Positions 9,052 to 18,789 of a DNA stretch of 64,000 nt are shown here, piece by piece. The notes beneath the pieces are model-generated. The model did no database searches. It saw only the letters and a list, made by a program, of their open reading frames with translations, and was not told the DNA's origin. Position numbers and translations under genes: made by a program. Position 1 is the stretch's first letter, and each line of letters opens with the position of its first letter. Source of the DNA: Arachidicoccus terrestris (GTDB lineage Bacteria > Bacteroidota > Bacteroidia > Chitinophagales > Chitinophagaceae); the NCBI RefSeq assembly GCF_020042345.1, contig NZ_CP083387.1, forward strand, positions 124,001-188,000. Reading direction: 5' to 3'.

Positions 9052-10230
9052 ATGAGAATCAAACTTCTTTTCTTTTGTATGCTCTGCGCCATAGTTGTAA
9101 ACGTGCACGCTCAGGTACCCCAGCAAATTAATTACCAGGCCGTCATCAGAAATACCACTGGGGCGCCGGTTACCAATCAGGCGATTTCTCTAAAATTTAC
9201 GTTTTACGCAAATGCGGCAAACGGTACCATAGAATATAGTGAGACGCAGTCCGTTACAACGAATAGTTTCGGACTGGTCAACCTGCAGATTGGTACCGGC
9301 ACCCCTGTAGCGGGTAGCTGGAGCGCGATCGACTGGAAGGGTGCCATCCAGTTTCTGGGTGTGGCGGCCGATTTAACCGGAGGCAATACCTATACGGAAT
9401 TATCCAACAGCAAACTATCCAGTGTACCATATGCCATTCAGGCGGAGCACAGCGCCGACAACAAATGGACAACAGACGGTCAGGACATTATCAATAACAA
9501 TACCGGAGCTGTCGGCATCGGTGCCAAACCAGATGCCAGTGCAGCACTTGATATTACTGCCAATGGTAAAGGTTTGCTTATCCCCAGAATGACCCAGGCA
9601 GAATTGCCCCTTACACCGGCCGAAGGCCTCCTTGTTTATCAGACTGATAATACGCCTGGCTTTTATTATTACAGTGGTGGACAGTGGCATTCCATGAACG
9701 GCAATCAGCAGACAGCTCCCGCCGGAACGATCATTCCATTCGCCACCGGTCAAGTACCAGCGGCACTTGCAATCACACTGGGAGGAGTCGTTTCGACCGG
9801 ATCAGCCATTGGCTTTGGATATAATACACCGGTCAATATAACCGGTGGCCAGGTTGATATTACCCCCTCTGGAAATGCAGCTTTTGTTATACCAAGAGCA
9901 GGTACGATCACCTCGATCTCCGGCTTTTTCAGCACGACATCAGCACTTAGCCTGATAGGGTCTACAGTCATGATTACCGGGCAGCTATACCAAGCCTTAG
10001 GACCAAACTCCAATCAATTTGTGCCCATACCCGGAGCTATTGTCATGCTAAACCCAGGCTTTACAGGACTTATCCCCATCGGAACGACTATCAGCGGATC
10101 CTCTACAGGACTCAGCATTCCGGTAACTGCCGGGACAAGGTTAATGATGGTCTATTCGGCATCGGTAACAGGGCTAGATCTCGTATTAAATATAACAGGG
10201 CACATCAGTGGCGGCCTTAATATTCAATAG
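9052..10230 (+). CDS. Secreted protein with a C-terminal BclB exosporium-type domain
   Basis: The 392-aa protein begins with a signal peptide ending at VHAQ. A Bacteroidota-typical N-terminal domain follows, starting VPQQINYQAVIRN with LSSVPYAIQAEHS near residue 125. The next segment contains AALDITANGKGLLIPRMTQ, a motif common in Bacteroidota surface proteins with fibre-like architecture. From about residue 225 (GTIIPFATGQ) to the end, the sequence has the pattern of the BclB C-terminal domain of Bacillus exosporium glycoproteins, with FVIPRAGTITSISGFFSTT, LSLIGSTVMITGQLY and LSIPVTAGTRLMMVYSAS. This is recognised from memory of that family, not from a search. No collagen-like repeats precede it. 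It likely acts outside the cell or on its surface. A T9SS cargo gene follows after 50 bp and may be co-transcribed. Confidence 0.75.
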   Translation: MRIKLLFFCMLCAIVVNVHAQVPQQINYQAVIRNTTGAPVTNQAISLKFTFYANAANGTIEYSETQSVTTNSFGLVNLQIGTGTPVAGSWSAIDWKGAIQFLGVAADLTGGNTYTELSNSKLSSVPYAIQAEHSADNKWTTDGQDIINNNTGAVGIGAKPDASAALDITANGKGLLIPRMTQAELPLTPAEGLLVYQTDNTPGFYYYSGGQWHSMNGNQQTAPAGTIIPFATGQVPAALAITLGGVVSTGSAIGFGYNTPVNITGGQVDITPSGNAAFVIPRAGTITSISGFFSTTSALSLIGSTVMITGQLYQALGPNSNQFVPIPGAIVMLNPGFTGLIPIGTTISGSSTGLSIPVTAGTRLMMVYSASVTGLDLVLNITGHISGGLNIQ

Positions 10231-10280
10231 CCTTACTATTTTATTTTTATGTATTCAACAGTAACCTGATTACATCAATC

Positions 10281-11054
10281 ATGCTAAAAAAATTCTTCAT
10301 AACATTCTGCCTCTATGGATGCCACTACATTAGTTTTTCCCAAACAATCGCCCCGCACGTAATAGGCAGTGGCGGTGGAAGCAGCACACTTAATGGATAT
10401 ACCATCGACTACAATATCGGTGAAATGGCTATTCAAACCGCAGGGAGTGGTCCGGTCATTACACAGGGATTTGAACAACCTGAACTGGGAGAGACGCCTT
10501 TGCCCGTTAAAGGCCTACGTTTGCAACTCACCGACGTCAATAACTATGCATATATCCATTTTTCTACCATACAGGAATTTAAAACAGATCATTTCATCGT
10601 TGAGCGTTCTGTTGACGGCCTGCGTTTTGATACATTAGCCACGCTACAGACCAAAGCTCCAGGAGGCTATAGCGCCACACCTCTATATTATACCTATACA
10701 GACCCACAACGGATCAGGGGAAAAGTATACTACAGGATTGTTCAGGTAGACCAGAACGGCGATTACAACTACTCGTCTGTTGAGTCTTTAAATGGTACGG
10801 ATTCCCATACCGGGGAGACCATAAAAATTTTCCCCAATCCTGCCACCACACAAATACAAATTCAACTGGTTTATGCCGCTCCAAAGACGAAACTAGAAGT
10901 GTATTCCGTAACCGGCGTACTGATGTTGGACAAAGCCATCTCTCAACAAACGCGGGAGACAATCAGTCTGGACAAATGGCCGGCCGGCATATACATTGTT
11001 GTTGTCCGCAATACACAGGGAGTTGTACAAAGGACGAAATTCATAAAAAAATAG
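10281..11054 (+). CDS. T9SS type A sorting-domain secreted protein
   Basis: The product is a 257-aa secreted protein of unknown function. A signal peptide ends at about ISFSQ. The next segment (LNGYTIDYNIGEM, then ITQGFEQPE) is a pattern found in many Bacteroidota surface proteins. A central beta domain includes FIVERSVDGLRFDTL, resembling the fibronectin-like segment that often precedes the sorting signal. The last 75 residues form a T9SS C-terminal domain: IKIFPNPATTQIQIQL, then LEVYSVTGVLM, then WPAGIYIVVV. It should be exported and anchored or released by the type IX system. It lies 50 bp behind the BclB-domain gene and in front of a strong terminator, which suggests a two-gene unit. Confidence 0.85.
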   Translation: MLKKFFITFCLYGCHYISFSQTIAPHVIGSGGGSSTLNGYTIDYNIGEMAIQTAGSGPVITQGFEQPELGETPLPVKGLRLQLTDVNNYAYIHFSTIQEFKTDHFIVERSVDGLRFDTLATLQTKAPGGYSATPLYYTYTDPQRIRGKVYYRIVQVDQNGDYNYSSVESLNGTDSHTGETIKIFPNPATTQIQIQLVYAAPKTKLEVYSVTGVLMLDKAISQQTRETISLDKWPAGIYIVVVRNTQGVVQRTKFIKK

Positions 11055-11091
11055 CCATGTGGCATACAGCGTAAAATAATCAGATCGTTAC

Positions 11092-11137
11092 AAAAAAGCA
11101 GGCCCTTTCTAACAAGATAACTAGGGCCTGCTTTTTT
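11092..11137 (+). terminator. Strong bidirectional intrinsic terminator
   Basis: AAAAAAGCAGGCCCT at 11092-11106 is perfectly complementary to AGGGCCTGCTTTTTT at 11123-11137. It ends the secreted-protein unit 9052-11054. Confidence 0.88.
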
Positions 11138-11290
11138 ACACGCCCTCCCTAAAGCTGATTAACAACAGCCGCCTCGATATCCGCATATGACAAAATATTT
11201 GTATTTATTGTAAAAATCCTACATAGAAAAATAATATGTTATTCATAAGGATTTAATTTAAAACGAAAGCTGTCGTAGAAAATTATCTAA

Positions 11291-11321
11291 TTGTTAAATA
11301 AAATAAAACACCCTAATTTCA
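11291..11321 (+). promoter_or_regulatory. Possible promoter of the ECF sigma/FecR/SusCD operon
   Basis: TTG at 11291-11293 and TAATTTCA at 11314-11321 are spaced 20 bp apart, close to the Bacteroidota pattern (TTTG then TAnnTTTG), although the -7 box lacks the final G. The segment 11138-11290 between the terminator and this box shows no gene. Confidence 0.35.
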
Positions 11322-11342
11322 CTTGTTAAAACGGACCCTGGT

Positions 11343-11891
11343 TTGCTGGAAAAAATAATGAATGGAGATCAAAAAGCATTCCGCGACTTTTATCTTTTAT
11401 GGGAGGCGCGTATCTATACGTATTTCCTGAATCGAACCGAAGATTATATTCAAAGTCAGGAGCTTACACAAAATACCTTTATCAAGCTCTGGGAATACCG
11501 ATCCACTTTAAGCACCGAGTATAACCTGGAAACGCAGCTTTTCAGAAAGGCAAAGCTTATTTATATTGACTGGCTGCGGCTACAGGCGAGTATGCGCAAA
11601 CGTAAAACTGCGGAACTAGACTATGCAGCAGCAAATGCGGCCGCGGCAATAGGTGTTACGCCCTCTTCCCTGCCGGAAAAAATTGAAAAAGCCATCAGCC
11701 ATTTACCTCCGATGCGACAAAAGGTGATTCGCCTTTCCCATATTCAAGGCTATGCCTATAAAGAAATCGCGCAGCAGCTCAATATTTCTGAAAAAACAGT
11801 TGACAACCATATTCACAAGGCCCTTAAACAGTTACGGCAAATATTAAACACCCTGTTGTTGATTTCGCTTATTTTCTATAGAATTTTTTAA
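11343..11891 (+). CDS. ECF-type RNA polymerase sigma-70 factor
   Basis: This sigma factor probably directs transcription of the SusC/SusD genes behind it once the FecR-type anti-sigma releases it. Region 2 is visible as QELTQNTFIKLWEYR and region 4 as LPPMRQKVIRLSHIQGYAY followed by a helix-turn-helix IAQQLNISEKTVDNHIHKAL. The short length (182 aa) fits. The start is uncertain: a TTG at 11343 gives the usual LLEKI-GDQKAF opening, while the first ATG, at 11358, would trim five residues. The C-terminus is hydrophobic (LLLISLIFYRIF). It opens a four-gene cluster with FecR, SusC and SusD. Confidence 0.9.
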   Translation: MLEKIMNGDQKAFRDFYLLWEARIYTYFLNRTEDYIQSQELTQNTFIKLWEYRSTLSTEYNLETQLFRKAKLIYIDWLRLQASMRKRKTAELDYAAANAAAAIGVTPSSLPEKIEKAISHLPPMRQKVIRLSHIQGYAYKEIAQQLNISEKTVDNHIHKALKQLRQILNTLLLISLIFYRIF

Positions 11892-11946
11892 TTTTTTTTT
11901 CGAGAGTAGGGAATTTTCTTCTGCCAAACGTTACTACCCTTATTAA

Positions 11947-12999
11947 ATGAATAGCGCATTTACACCTGAAGATATAGACAGATTCCTGAACAACGATTTG
12001 GAGGGGGAAAAGGCTGAAAAAATCGCCGCCTATCTGAAAGAACGCTCCGGTCAGGAATTAGGGCAGTATCTTTCGGATGAAGAATTCTATAGCACAAAAC
12101 CGGTGGAAATTCCGCATACGATTCAATTGGTGATGCGAAAGACCGTCAGGCGAGAAGTCCGAGATGCGTCTGGCAAATGGAAAAAATCGCTGCTCATTGC
12201 CGCCTGTCTGATTGGCTTTTTTCTGACGGCGCACTATCTGTTGAAGTTGACGGCCCAAAATACAGAGGGTGACCTGGACCGATATACCCTGAGCAGAAAA
12301 ACCATTCGCAACAGCACGGCCGGAGAAAAATATGTCCATCTGCCGGACGGTTCGGGTGTTCTGCTAAAACCTGATGCTTCGGTCAGCTATCAGGACAATT
12401 TTACGGACAACCGTTTTGTTTATTTGGAAGGAAAGGCCAGGTTTGATGTAAAACATAATGCCACCCGCCCGTTTACCGTCGTCGCCAACGGCATAGGTAC
12501 GCTGGATATCGGCACCTCTTTTTGGATCAACAGCGATAAAAGCAAAGAAGAGATCACCGTTCAACTGCTGGAAGGACGCGTCGCTGTAAAATCGTTGGAA
12601 AATAGTTTTCCGGAAAAAAACATATATCTGCAACCCGGTCAGCAGATCCGCATCAAAAAGCGAGCGGGAGGCTATTTGGTCAGCAATATGTATGATTCCA
12701 AGCATCGAGATGCTATTGCGGCTACGGCCCCTTCGATCGGAGACAGACAAATGGTGACCACCTGGACAAATGCAGCTTACAGTTTCTCAAAGTCGCCATT
12801 ACAAAAAGTATTCGAACAACTGTCCATCCGCTATCAGGTAGAGATCAAGATCGATCCCCATCTATTAGAGAACAGGGAATTTACAGGAAAGATTATGTAT
12901 GCAGACTCGCTCAATATTTTACTAGATGCCATCTGTAACTTAAATCATTTGCATTATACCAGAAGTGGTAATACGATTCAGATAACAGAACAACAATAA
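11947..12999 (+). CDS. FecR-family anti-sigma factor
   Basis: This inner-membrane protein holds the ECF sigma inactive and receives a signal from the outer-membrane transporter. The 350-aa product has a cytoplasmic N-terminal segment and a single membrane span at about residues 81-99 ([18 protein letters not shown]). The periplasmic FecR beta domain has [31 protein letters not shown] and [17 protein letters not shown]4974/STN-like C-terminal domain follows (about 278-348; [18 protein letters not shown]). It sits 55 bp after the sigma gene and 80 bp before SusC. The partner SusC lacks the STN domain that usually contacts FecR, so the signalling route is not obvious. Confidence 0.93.
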   Translation: MNSAFTPEDIDRFLNNDLEGEKAEKIAAYLKERSGQELGQYLSDEEFYSTKPVEIPHTIQLVMRKTVRREVRDASGKWKKSLLIAACLIGFFLTAHYLLKLTAQNTEGDLDRYTLSRKTIRNSTAGEKYVHLPDGSGVLLKPDASVSYQDNFTDNRFVYLEGKARFDVKHNATRPFTVVANGIGTLDIGTSFWINSDKSKEEITVQLLEGRVAVKSLENSFPEKNIYLQPGQQIRIKKRAGGYLVSNMYDSKHRDAIAATAPSIGDRQMVTTWTNAAYSFSKSPLQKVFEQLSIRYQVEIKIDPHLLENREFTGKIMYADSLNILLDAICNLNHLHYTRSGNTIQITEQQ

Positions 13000-13024
13000 C
13001 AACTCTTTATAACAGCCTAAGACA

Positions 13025-13045
13025 CACCTGTGGGTATGACAGGTG
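13025..13045 (+). promoter_or_regulatory. Intercistronic hairpin between FecR and SusC
   Basis: CACCTGT at 13025-13031 pairs perfectly with ACAGGTG at 13039-13045. It starts 26 nt past the FecR stop and ends 34 nt before the SusC ATG. There is no T-run, so processing, stabilisation or partial attenuation is more likely than full termination. The third cluster has a comparable hairpin at 32852-32877. Confidence 0.4.
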
Positions 13046-13079
13046 GGGGCCATTTATTGTGTCATTAAAATCAAAATCC

Positions 13080-16000
13080 ATGAAACTTAAAGCAGGACTT
13101 GGGGCATTTCTTATGCTTTGTTCGATGGGATTGTATGCCCAACAATCCACCCCGGTGAGGGGAACCGTTATTACAGAGACCGGCACCACTCTCCAGGGAG
13201 TGTCTGTCCGTATTCTGGATAGGCAAACGCAGCAGAGCAATCATGTACTGAGTGACTCCAGCGGCACATTTACGATTAATATGCAGCAGGGACATTCCTA
13301 TAATCTATACTTTAGCTACGTAGGCTATGCCAATGATTCCATTACCAATTTCCTGGTAACCAGCGGCGAGAAAAGCACCATTATGATGCGTATGCGGGCC
13401 AGCGACGCGACACTGTCGGATGTGGTCATTGTAGGTTACGGTACACAGAAAAAGATAGACCTATCGGGCGCTGTACAACAGGTTTCCGGAGAAGTCCTGG
13501 ATAACCGCCCTATTGCCAATCTGGGTGCCGGTTTGCAGGGTGTCATCCCGAATCTTCAGATCACGCAAAACAGTGCCGCTCCGGGACAGGGAGCCACATT
13601 TAATATACGTGGCTATACCAGTATTAACGGCGGGGCACCTTTGATCCTGGTCGATGGAGTCGTGCAAGATCCTAATCTGGTCAACCCTAGTGATGTGGCC
13701 AGCGTTACGGTATTGAAAGACGCTGCCTCCGCAGCTATTTACGGCGCCCGTGCCGCCTATGGCGTGATATTGATTACAACTAAAACGGGTAAACACAATC
13801 AAACGCCTACCGTCAGGCTCAGCAGTTCCTATGCGACCAACAAGCTCCTGATCAACCCTAAATACATGAACTCCATGGATTATATCAATTACATGGACAC
13901 CGCCAGTATTAATGCAGGAAACGGTGCGTATTTCAGCCAAAGGATCAGAGATGGTGTCACCGCCTATTTTAACGATCCGGCCGGTAATCCATATGTATTA
14001 TATGACCCTAGCATTGATGTCACAGGATATTATACCTATGTGGGTAATACGGATTGGGCCGACGCACTATACGGATCAGGCAGTCTCCAGCAAAATAATA
14101 TCTCACTAAGTGGAGGTTCTGAAAGAACCTCATACTATATGTCGTATGGCAATTCCAGACAAAACGGGGTTTTGACTTCTTACAAGGATTATTATCAACG
14201 CCACAATATCAATATGAATATCAGCTCCGATATTACCCCTTGGCTGACCGTCGCGGGTAAACTACGGTACACCTATTCCTTTGAGGACCACCCGTCCGGT
14301 GGCGGAAGCGGAAATTCAGGCATCACTGCAATCAGCGGGCAGTTAAAAAATGATCTGCGTCCCTTAATGCCCATCAAACACCCGGATGGTCACTGGGCGG
14401 GCCAGGGGTCTTTTACCAACCCCTTTGCTGTCGGTGCCGAAGGCGGGCATAACCAGACCAAGATCAATGACCTCTGGTTAACAGCTGCGGTAAAAGTAAA
14501 GCCTTTAAAGGATTGGAATATCAATCTGGATTATACCTTTAACCCCTATTCCAGCAACAATGAGTTCACCTCCCGGCTGTTCCAGGAATATCATGCAGAC
14601 GGCACCTTCAATTATTATCCCTGGACCAATCCGAATGAGATCATTCTGACCAATCATAATGATTACTATCATGCATTGAATATCTATAGTGATTACAGCA
14701 AAAACTTCGGTCAGCATCATTTTAAATTGCTGGTAGGTTATAATGAAGAAGTCAAGCAATATAAAAATTATCTGGCCGGCAGAACCAATCTGATCGACAA
14801 TGACCTTCCGGCCATTAACCGGGCTACAGGGCCTCAATCCGTAGACGGCGGGATTACCAGCTGGGCAGTACAGGGGTATTTCTTCCGCTTCAATTATGAT
14901 TTTGCGGATAAATATTTTCTGGAATTCAACGGGCGTTATGACGGCTCCTCCAGATTTCAGAAAGGCCATCGCTATGTTATGGCTCCTTCCGTTTCCGGCG
15001 CCTGGCGGGTATCCCAGGAAAATTTCTGGAAAACCAATACCGGCCTGTCTAACGTCATCAATGAATTTAAGATCAGAGGATCATATGGCACGCTCGGCAA
15101 TCAGCTGACCAGCACTGAGAACTATTTCCCTTACGTGTCTGCTTACGGCATCAATACGGAGCTGCCCTATATATTAGGTACCGGCAATACGCTTCCCGTA
15201 TCTGTTTCTCCGGGCGCACTCGTCAACCCCAACTTTACCTGGGAAAAAGTAAGACAATGGAACGTCGGTGCTGATTTTGAATTCCTGGCGCACCGCCTGT
15301 CTGCTACAGTAGATGTCTATACCCGTTATACCATCGGAATGCTGACGGCAGGGCAACCGCTTACAGCGGTTCTGGGAGCAGCCGTACCAGTGGAGAACGC
15401 TGCGGATCTGAAAACGCAGGGATGGGAACTTAATGTAGGCTGGCATGATAAAATCGGTAATGACATGTCTTACCGACTCGGCTTTAACCTGGCTAATTCT
15501 AAATCCTATATCACCAAATTTGACAACCCCACCAATTACTTAGGAGAATTGTATGTCGGGCATAGAATCGGAGATATCTGGGGCTTTAAAACTGCCGGCT
15601 TGTTTCAGTCTCAGGACGAGATTAATAACTGGGCTGATCAGTCCCTGCTCTATAGTGGCACCTGGCATCCGGGAGATGTCAAATATGTCGATCTGGATGG
15701 AGACGGAAAAATCAGCAACGGCAATTATACCCTGGATTCAACCGGAGACTTGCGTATCCTGGGAAATTCTGAGCCGCAGTATCTTTTCGGGTTTAATGGT
15801 GGCTTCACCTGGAAAAACCTGGACCTCAGCTTCTTTTTCCAAGGCGTCGGCAAGCGAGACTATGTGCCTGATGGCAGATTTTACGGCATCGGTAGCCAGT
15901 GGGATGTTCCCATGGAGTTAACCTCTGATTTCTGGTCTTACGAGAATAGGGACGGCTTCCTACCCAGACCGTATATCGATGGCGGTCATGGAAACAGAGG

Positions 16001-16256
16001 CGGCCTGAATGGCACGCTTGACAGGTATCTGCAAAATGCGGCCTATATCCGGTTAAAACAACTGACACTGACCTATACACTACAGCGCCCGTGGATGAAA
16101 AAAGCTAAAATAGATAATATTCAAGTGTACGCTACCGGTCAGAATATTTTCACCATTACCAGCCTTTCCAAGTTATATGATCCAGAAAAATTAAGTCTTA
16201 TGGATTACCCCAATACCAAATCCTACTCAGTGGGCATCAACATCACTTTAAAATAA
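13080..16256 (+). CDS. SusC/RagA-family TonB-dependent outer-membrane transporter
   Basis: This is the transporter of the second SusCD pair. The ATG at 13080 yields the signal peptide [20 protein letters not shown] and 1058 aa. A GTG at 13059 would only add seven residues. After a carboxypeptidase-regulatory-like domain (about 28-105) come the SusC motif [16 protein letters not shown] and the plug with [20 protein letters not shown]. The barrel ends at [10 protein letters not shown]. No STN domain is present, although the gene follows an ECF sigma/FecR pair. The SusD partner begins 8 nt after its stop. An aspartate-rich [12 protein letters not shown] loop near residue 880 is typical of the family. 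The substrate cannot be read from the neighbours, because no hydrolase lies in this operon. Confidence 0.95.
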   Translation: MKLKAGLGAFLMLCSMGLYAQQSTPVRGTVITETGTTLQGVSVRILDRQTQQSNHVLSDSSGTFTINMQQGHSYNLYFSYVGYANDSITNFLVTSGEKSTIMMRMRASDATLSDVVIVGYGTQKKIDLSGAVQQVSGEVLDNRPIANLGAGLQGVIPNLQITQNSAAPGQGATFNIRGYTSINGGAPLILVDGVVQDPNLVNPSDVASVTVLKDAASAAIYGARAAYGVILITTKTGKHNQTPTVRLSSSYATNKLLINPKYMNSMDYINYMDTASINAGNGAYFSQRIRDGVTAYFNDPAGNPYVLYDPSIDVTGYYTYVGNTDWADALYGSGSLQQNNISLSGGSERTSYYMSYGNSRQNGVLTSYKDYYQRHNINMNISSDITPWLTVAGKLRYTYSFEDHPSGGGSGNSGITAISGQLKNDLRPLMPIKHPDGHWAGQGSFTNPFAVGAEGGHNQTKINDLWLTAAVKVKPLKDWNINLDYTFNPYSSNNEFTSRLFQEYHADGTFNYYPWTNPNEIILTNHNDYYHALNIYSDYSKNFGQHHFKLLVGYNEEVKQYKNYLAGRTNLIDNDLPAINRATGPQSVDGGITSWAVQGYFFRFNYDFADKYFLEFNGRYDGSSRFQKGHRYVMAPSVSGAWRVSQENFWKTNTGLSNVINEFKIRGSYGTLGNQLTSTENYFPYVSAYGINTELPYILGTGNTLPVSVSPGALVNPNFTWEKVRQWNVGADFEFLAHRLSATVDVYTRYTIGMLTAGQPLTAVLGAAVPVENAADLKTQGWELNVGWHDKIGNDMSYRLGFNLANSKSYITKFDNPTNYLGELYVGHRIGDIWGFKTAGLFQSQDEINNWADQSLLYSGTWHPGDVKYVDLDGDGKISNGNYTLDSTGDLRILGNSEPQYLFGFNGGFTWKNLDLSFFFQGVGKRDYVPDGRFYGIGSQWDVPMELTSDFWSYENRDGFLPRPYIDGGHGNRGGLNGTLDRYLQNAAYIRLKQLTLTYTLQRPWMKKAKIDNIQVYATGQNIFTITSLSKLYDPEKLSLMDYPNTKSYSVGINITLK

Positions 16257-16264
16257 TTATAGTT

Positions 16265-18082
16265 ATGAAAAACAAACATATATTTCTATACCTGCTTGCG
16301 GGATGGCTGTCTGTCACGGTTGTCAGCTGTTCCAAAGTATTAGACAGAGAGCCGGAGGATTCCATATCGGATTTAAACTACTGGCAAACAGCTGATGAAT
16401 TGAAGCTTTTCTGCAACAACTTCTATCCTATTCTCTATGTACCTGATCAGAACGCAGACAATCAAAGTGATAACTGTGTACCAAACACGCCGGATCAGTG
16501 GCTGTATAACCTCACAACTGTCCCCTCCAGTGGCGGGGGATGGGCTTATACCAACTGGGCCTATATCAGAAATGCGAATTATTTTTTAACCCACTATCAA
16601 ACGGCAACGGGTACCGAAAAGGAAATTAAAGAGTATCTGGCTGAGATCCATTTTTTCAGGGCCTATGAATATTTTAATAAAGTTAAGGATTTTGGCGATG
16701 TGCCCTGGATCAATAAGGATTTAAATGTAAACGACTCGAGTTTCCTTTACAAACCCAGAACGGATCGTAAAATAGTTGTAGACAGCATTATTGCAGACTT
16801 AAAGTTCGCCGTAGATAACTTACCCTTACCGGATCAGGTCGAACTTGGAAGATTACATAAATATGCAGCCGAACAGATGCTGGCCAGAGTCTGCCTTTAT
16901 GAAGGCACCTGGATGAAATACAGAAACCAGTCTGGTTGGGAAACGTACCTGGAACAGGCCGTTACTGCAGCCAGAGACATCATGGATAATGGCGGTTATG
17001 CAATCTATAAACCTCAGTCTCAGTATTATTTCAAAGCTGGCGACGTGGTGGATAGCAAAACCCATACAGTGGCAGATAAAGATTATCTCCATCCTTATAA
17101 GGCGCAGTTTATCCAGGAAGACCTGACCAAGAATCCAGAATGTGTATTACCGAAGATATACCGGTTAGATCAGCTGACCAGCCGTCTGTCCCGTTCCGTC
17201 AATGAAGCCGGTGTTGGTGTCAGTAAAGACCTGATTGAGGCTTTTCTCTGCACGGATGGCAAACCCATTGCACTGAGTTCAATGTATAAAGGAGATGATT
17301 CCGCAATTCTGGAAATGCAAAACAGAGACCCCCGTTTAAGAAGTGAGATTGATAACCGTTTTCTCCCCAATTATCTCAACGGCACAACACCCATCTCTAA
17401 TTTCCTGACCAACGTCAACAGCTCTTCACCGACCGGATACGTGGCCGCTAAATTCCGGAGTCCGGTTCCCGCTCAAAACGAGGCCAATCAGACCACCTAC
17501 GACATGTATGTTTTCAGGTACGCCGAAGTGCTGCTGATCTATGCAGAGTCAAAAGCTGAACTAGGTTCTATTACACAAGGTGATCTGGATATCAGCATCA
17601 ATCAAATAAGGGCCCGCTTGGATCAGCCGGATCTTCCTGGTGGGAAAATGGCTAGACTGACCGTCAATCCTCCGGCCGATCCGCGCGCGGAAATTAACGG
17701 ACAGCCCCGGTACGGCTACCAGGTATCCCCGCTGATCTACGAGATCAGAAGAGAAAGAAGAGTGGAGCTTGCTTTTGAAGGGTTCCGTTGGGACGATATT
17801 GTCCGTTGGAAAGCAGGCAAACTATTGGAAAACCCTAAGACTGTCTATGGTATTGTTGCCAGTGATGCTGTGCAGCAACAATATGACAACTATTTCGGTT
17901 CCGATATTTTCAAAGGAACCCATGTCGTGACGATAAGTGACTGGGATGGTACAAAAAAAGTGGTGGCTCCTTATACGGTCCCCATGCGTAAATGGAATGA
18001 CAAACTGTACCTGATGCCGATTCCAAGAGATCAGATATTACTCAGCAAGGGGCAGATCAAACAGAATCCTGGCTGGGAATAA
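16265..18082 (+). CDS. SusD/RagB-family outer-membrane glycan-binding lipoprotein
   Basis: This 605-aa surface lipoprotein pairs with the SusC immediately upstream. The signal peptide ends in the lipobox VVSCS, with Cys22 as the predicted lipidation site. SusD features are the early ALDREPEDSISDLNYW-like region (here VLDREPEDSISDLNYW), the helical repeat region with FFRAYEYFNKVKDFGDVPW, the IRRERRVELAFEGFRWDD block and the terminal LMPIPRDQILLSKGQIKQNP. It closes the operon, and a hairpin follows at 18097-18136. Confidence 0.94.
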   Translation: MKNKHIFLYLLAGWLSVTVVSCSKVLDREPEDSISDLNYWQTADELKLFCNNFYPILYVPDQNADNQSDNCVPNTPDQWLYNLTTVPSSGGGWAYTNWAYIRNANYFLTHYQTATGTEKEIKEYLAEIHFFRAYEYFNKVKDFGDVPWINKDLNVNDSSFLYKPRTDRKIVVDSIIADLKFAVDNLPLPDQVELGRLHKYAAEQMLARVCLYEGTWMKYRNQSGWETYLEQAVTAARDIMDNGGYAIYKPQSQYYFKAGDVVDSKTHTVADKDYLHPYKAQFIQEDLTKNPECVLPKIYRLDQLTSRLSRSVNEAGVGVSKDLIEAFLCTDGKPIALSSMYKGDDSAILEMQNRDPRLRSEIDNRFLPNYLNGTTPISNFLTNVNSSSPTGYVAAKFRSPVPAQNEANQTTYDMYVFRYAEVLLIYAESKAELGSITQGDLDISINQIRARLDQPDLPGGKMARLTVNPPADPRAEINGQPRYGYQVSPLIYEIRRERRVELAFEGFRWDDIVRWKAGKLLENPKTVYGIVASDAVQQQYDNYFGSDIFKGTHVVTISDWDGTKKVVAPYTVPMRKWNDKLYLMPIPRDQILLSKGQIKQNPGWE

Positions 18083-18096
18083 TACCTTCAGCATTC

Positions 18097-18136
18097 ATAG
18101 GTGGGCCATTCGGTAGATGCTGAATGGCCCATCTAT
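18097..18136 (+). terminator. Hairpin after the second SusCD operon
   Basis: A 15-bp stem with one G-T pair forms between 18097-18111 and 18122-18136. A short GTTT follows. It probably terminates the operon or protects its 3' end. Confidence 0.6.
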
Positions 18137-18298
18137 GTTTATGGCTGTTGCAAGTCTATCTTATGGCGCGGGTGAAAATAGGCGGAAAGCCATTAAAACA
18201 GATGAGGAGGGATGATCGCTCTTCAGCACAATAAAGGAGCCAAAGTAACGTTCAGCCTGGCTGCCATAGGTTACAACCATAAAACAATTAGAAGTTAT

Positions 18299-18333
18299 TA
18301 CAGGTTTGGCCACTTATTACTATCTAACAAATC
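18299..18333 (+). repeat. Decayed third copy of the TTTGGCCACTTAT palindrome
   Basis: The left arm (CAGGTTTGGCCACTTAT, one base different from the 7043 copy) is retained. The right arm survives only as ATCT and AAATC, with the AAGTGGCC part missing. It can no longer form the hairpin. This shows that the palindrome is a dispersed repeat rather than a local feature of the ATPase locus. Confidence 0.6.
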
Positions 18334-18351
18334 CAACATTAAACCTATCTA

Positions 18352-18510
18352 TCAACCCGACTCTTTACCTTTAAAAAGATTCGCGACAATCATAATCAGT
18401 CCAATAATCAACAAAAGATGGATTAGAAAGCCCGCTACATGATAAACTACAAAGCCAAAGATCCATCCGATGATTAATATGATGCCAATCACAAATAATA
18501 TGCCTTTCAT
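18352..18510 (-). CDS. Lmo0937/DUF5670-type small membrane protein
   Basis: This 52-aa protein is almost entirely two hydrophobic helices (ILFVIGIILIIGWIFGFVVY and FLIHLLLIIGLIMIVANLF), with a basic end KGKES. The pattern W-x-x-G-F-x-x-Y-H-x-x-G followed by a second helix is that of the DUF5670/Lmo0937 family of uncharacterised small membrane proteins. The ATG at 18510 is preferred; an upstream ATG at 18573 would add 21 polar residues. It stands alone, with no recognised partner. The 279 bp upstream (to 18789) shows no gene. Confidence 0.65.
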   Translation of the reverse strand: MKGILFVIGIILIIGWIFGFVVYHVAGFLIHLLLIIGLIMIVANLFKGKESG

Positions 18511-18789
18511 GGAGTTCTGTTTTAAGTGAGCAATAATTCCTCTTATCGTTTTAGGAAGCAAAATACCGGCCAAATCCCTATGACAAGTCTATAATAATCT
18601 ACATGTAAGCGCATTGCTTGAAAACAAGGGATTTCAGTTAACTGGCATGTCACGGCAAACCTCTGACAAAAACAATAACCGCTAAATTATCGAAACCCAC
18701 TCCCCCTTTTGTATAAAATTGTCCCCACTGACACTATTGTAGGCTATTCGTATAGTCTATACGTGGTCTCAGGGTACTTAGACAAGGTT

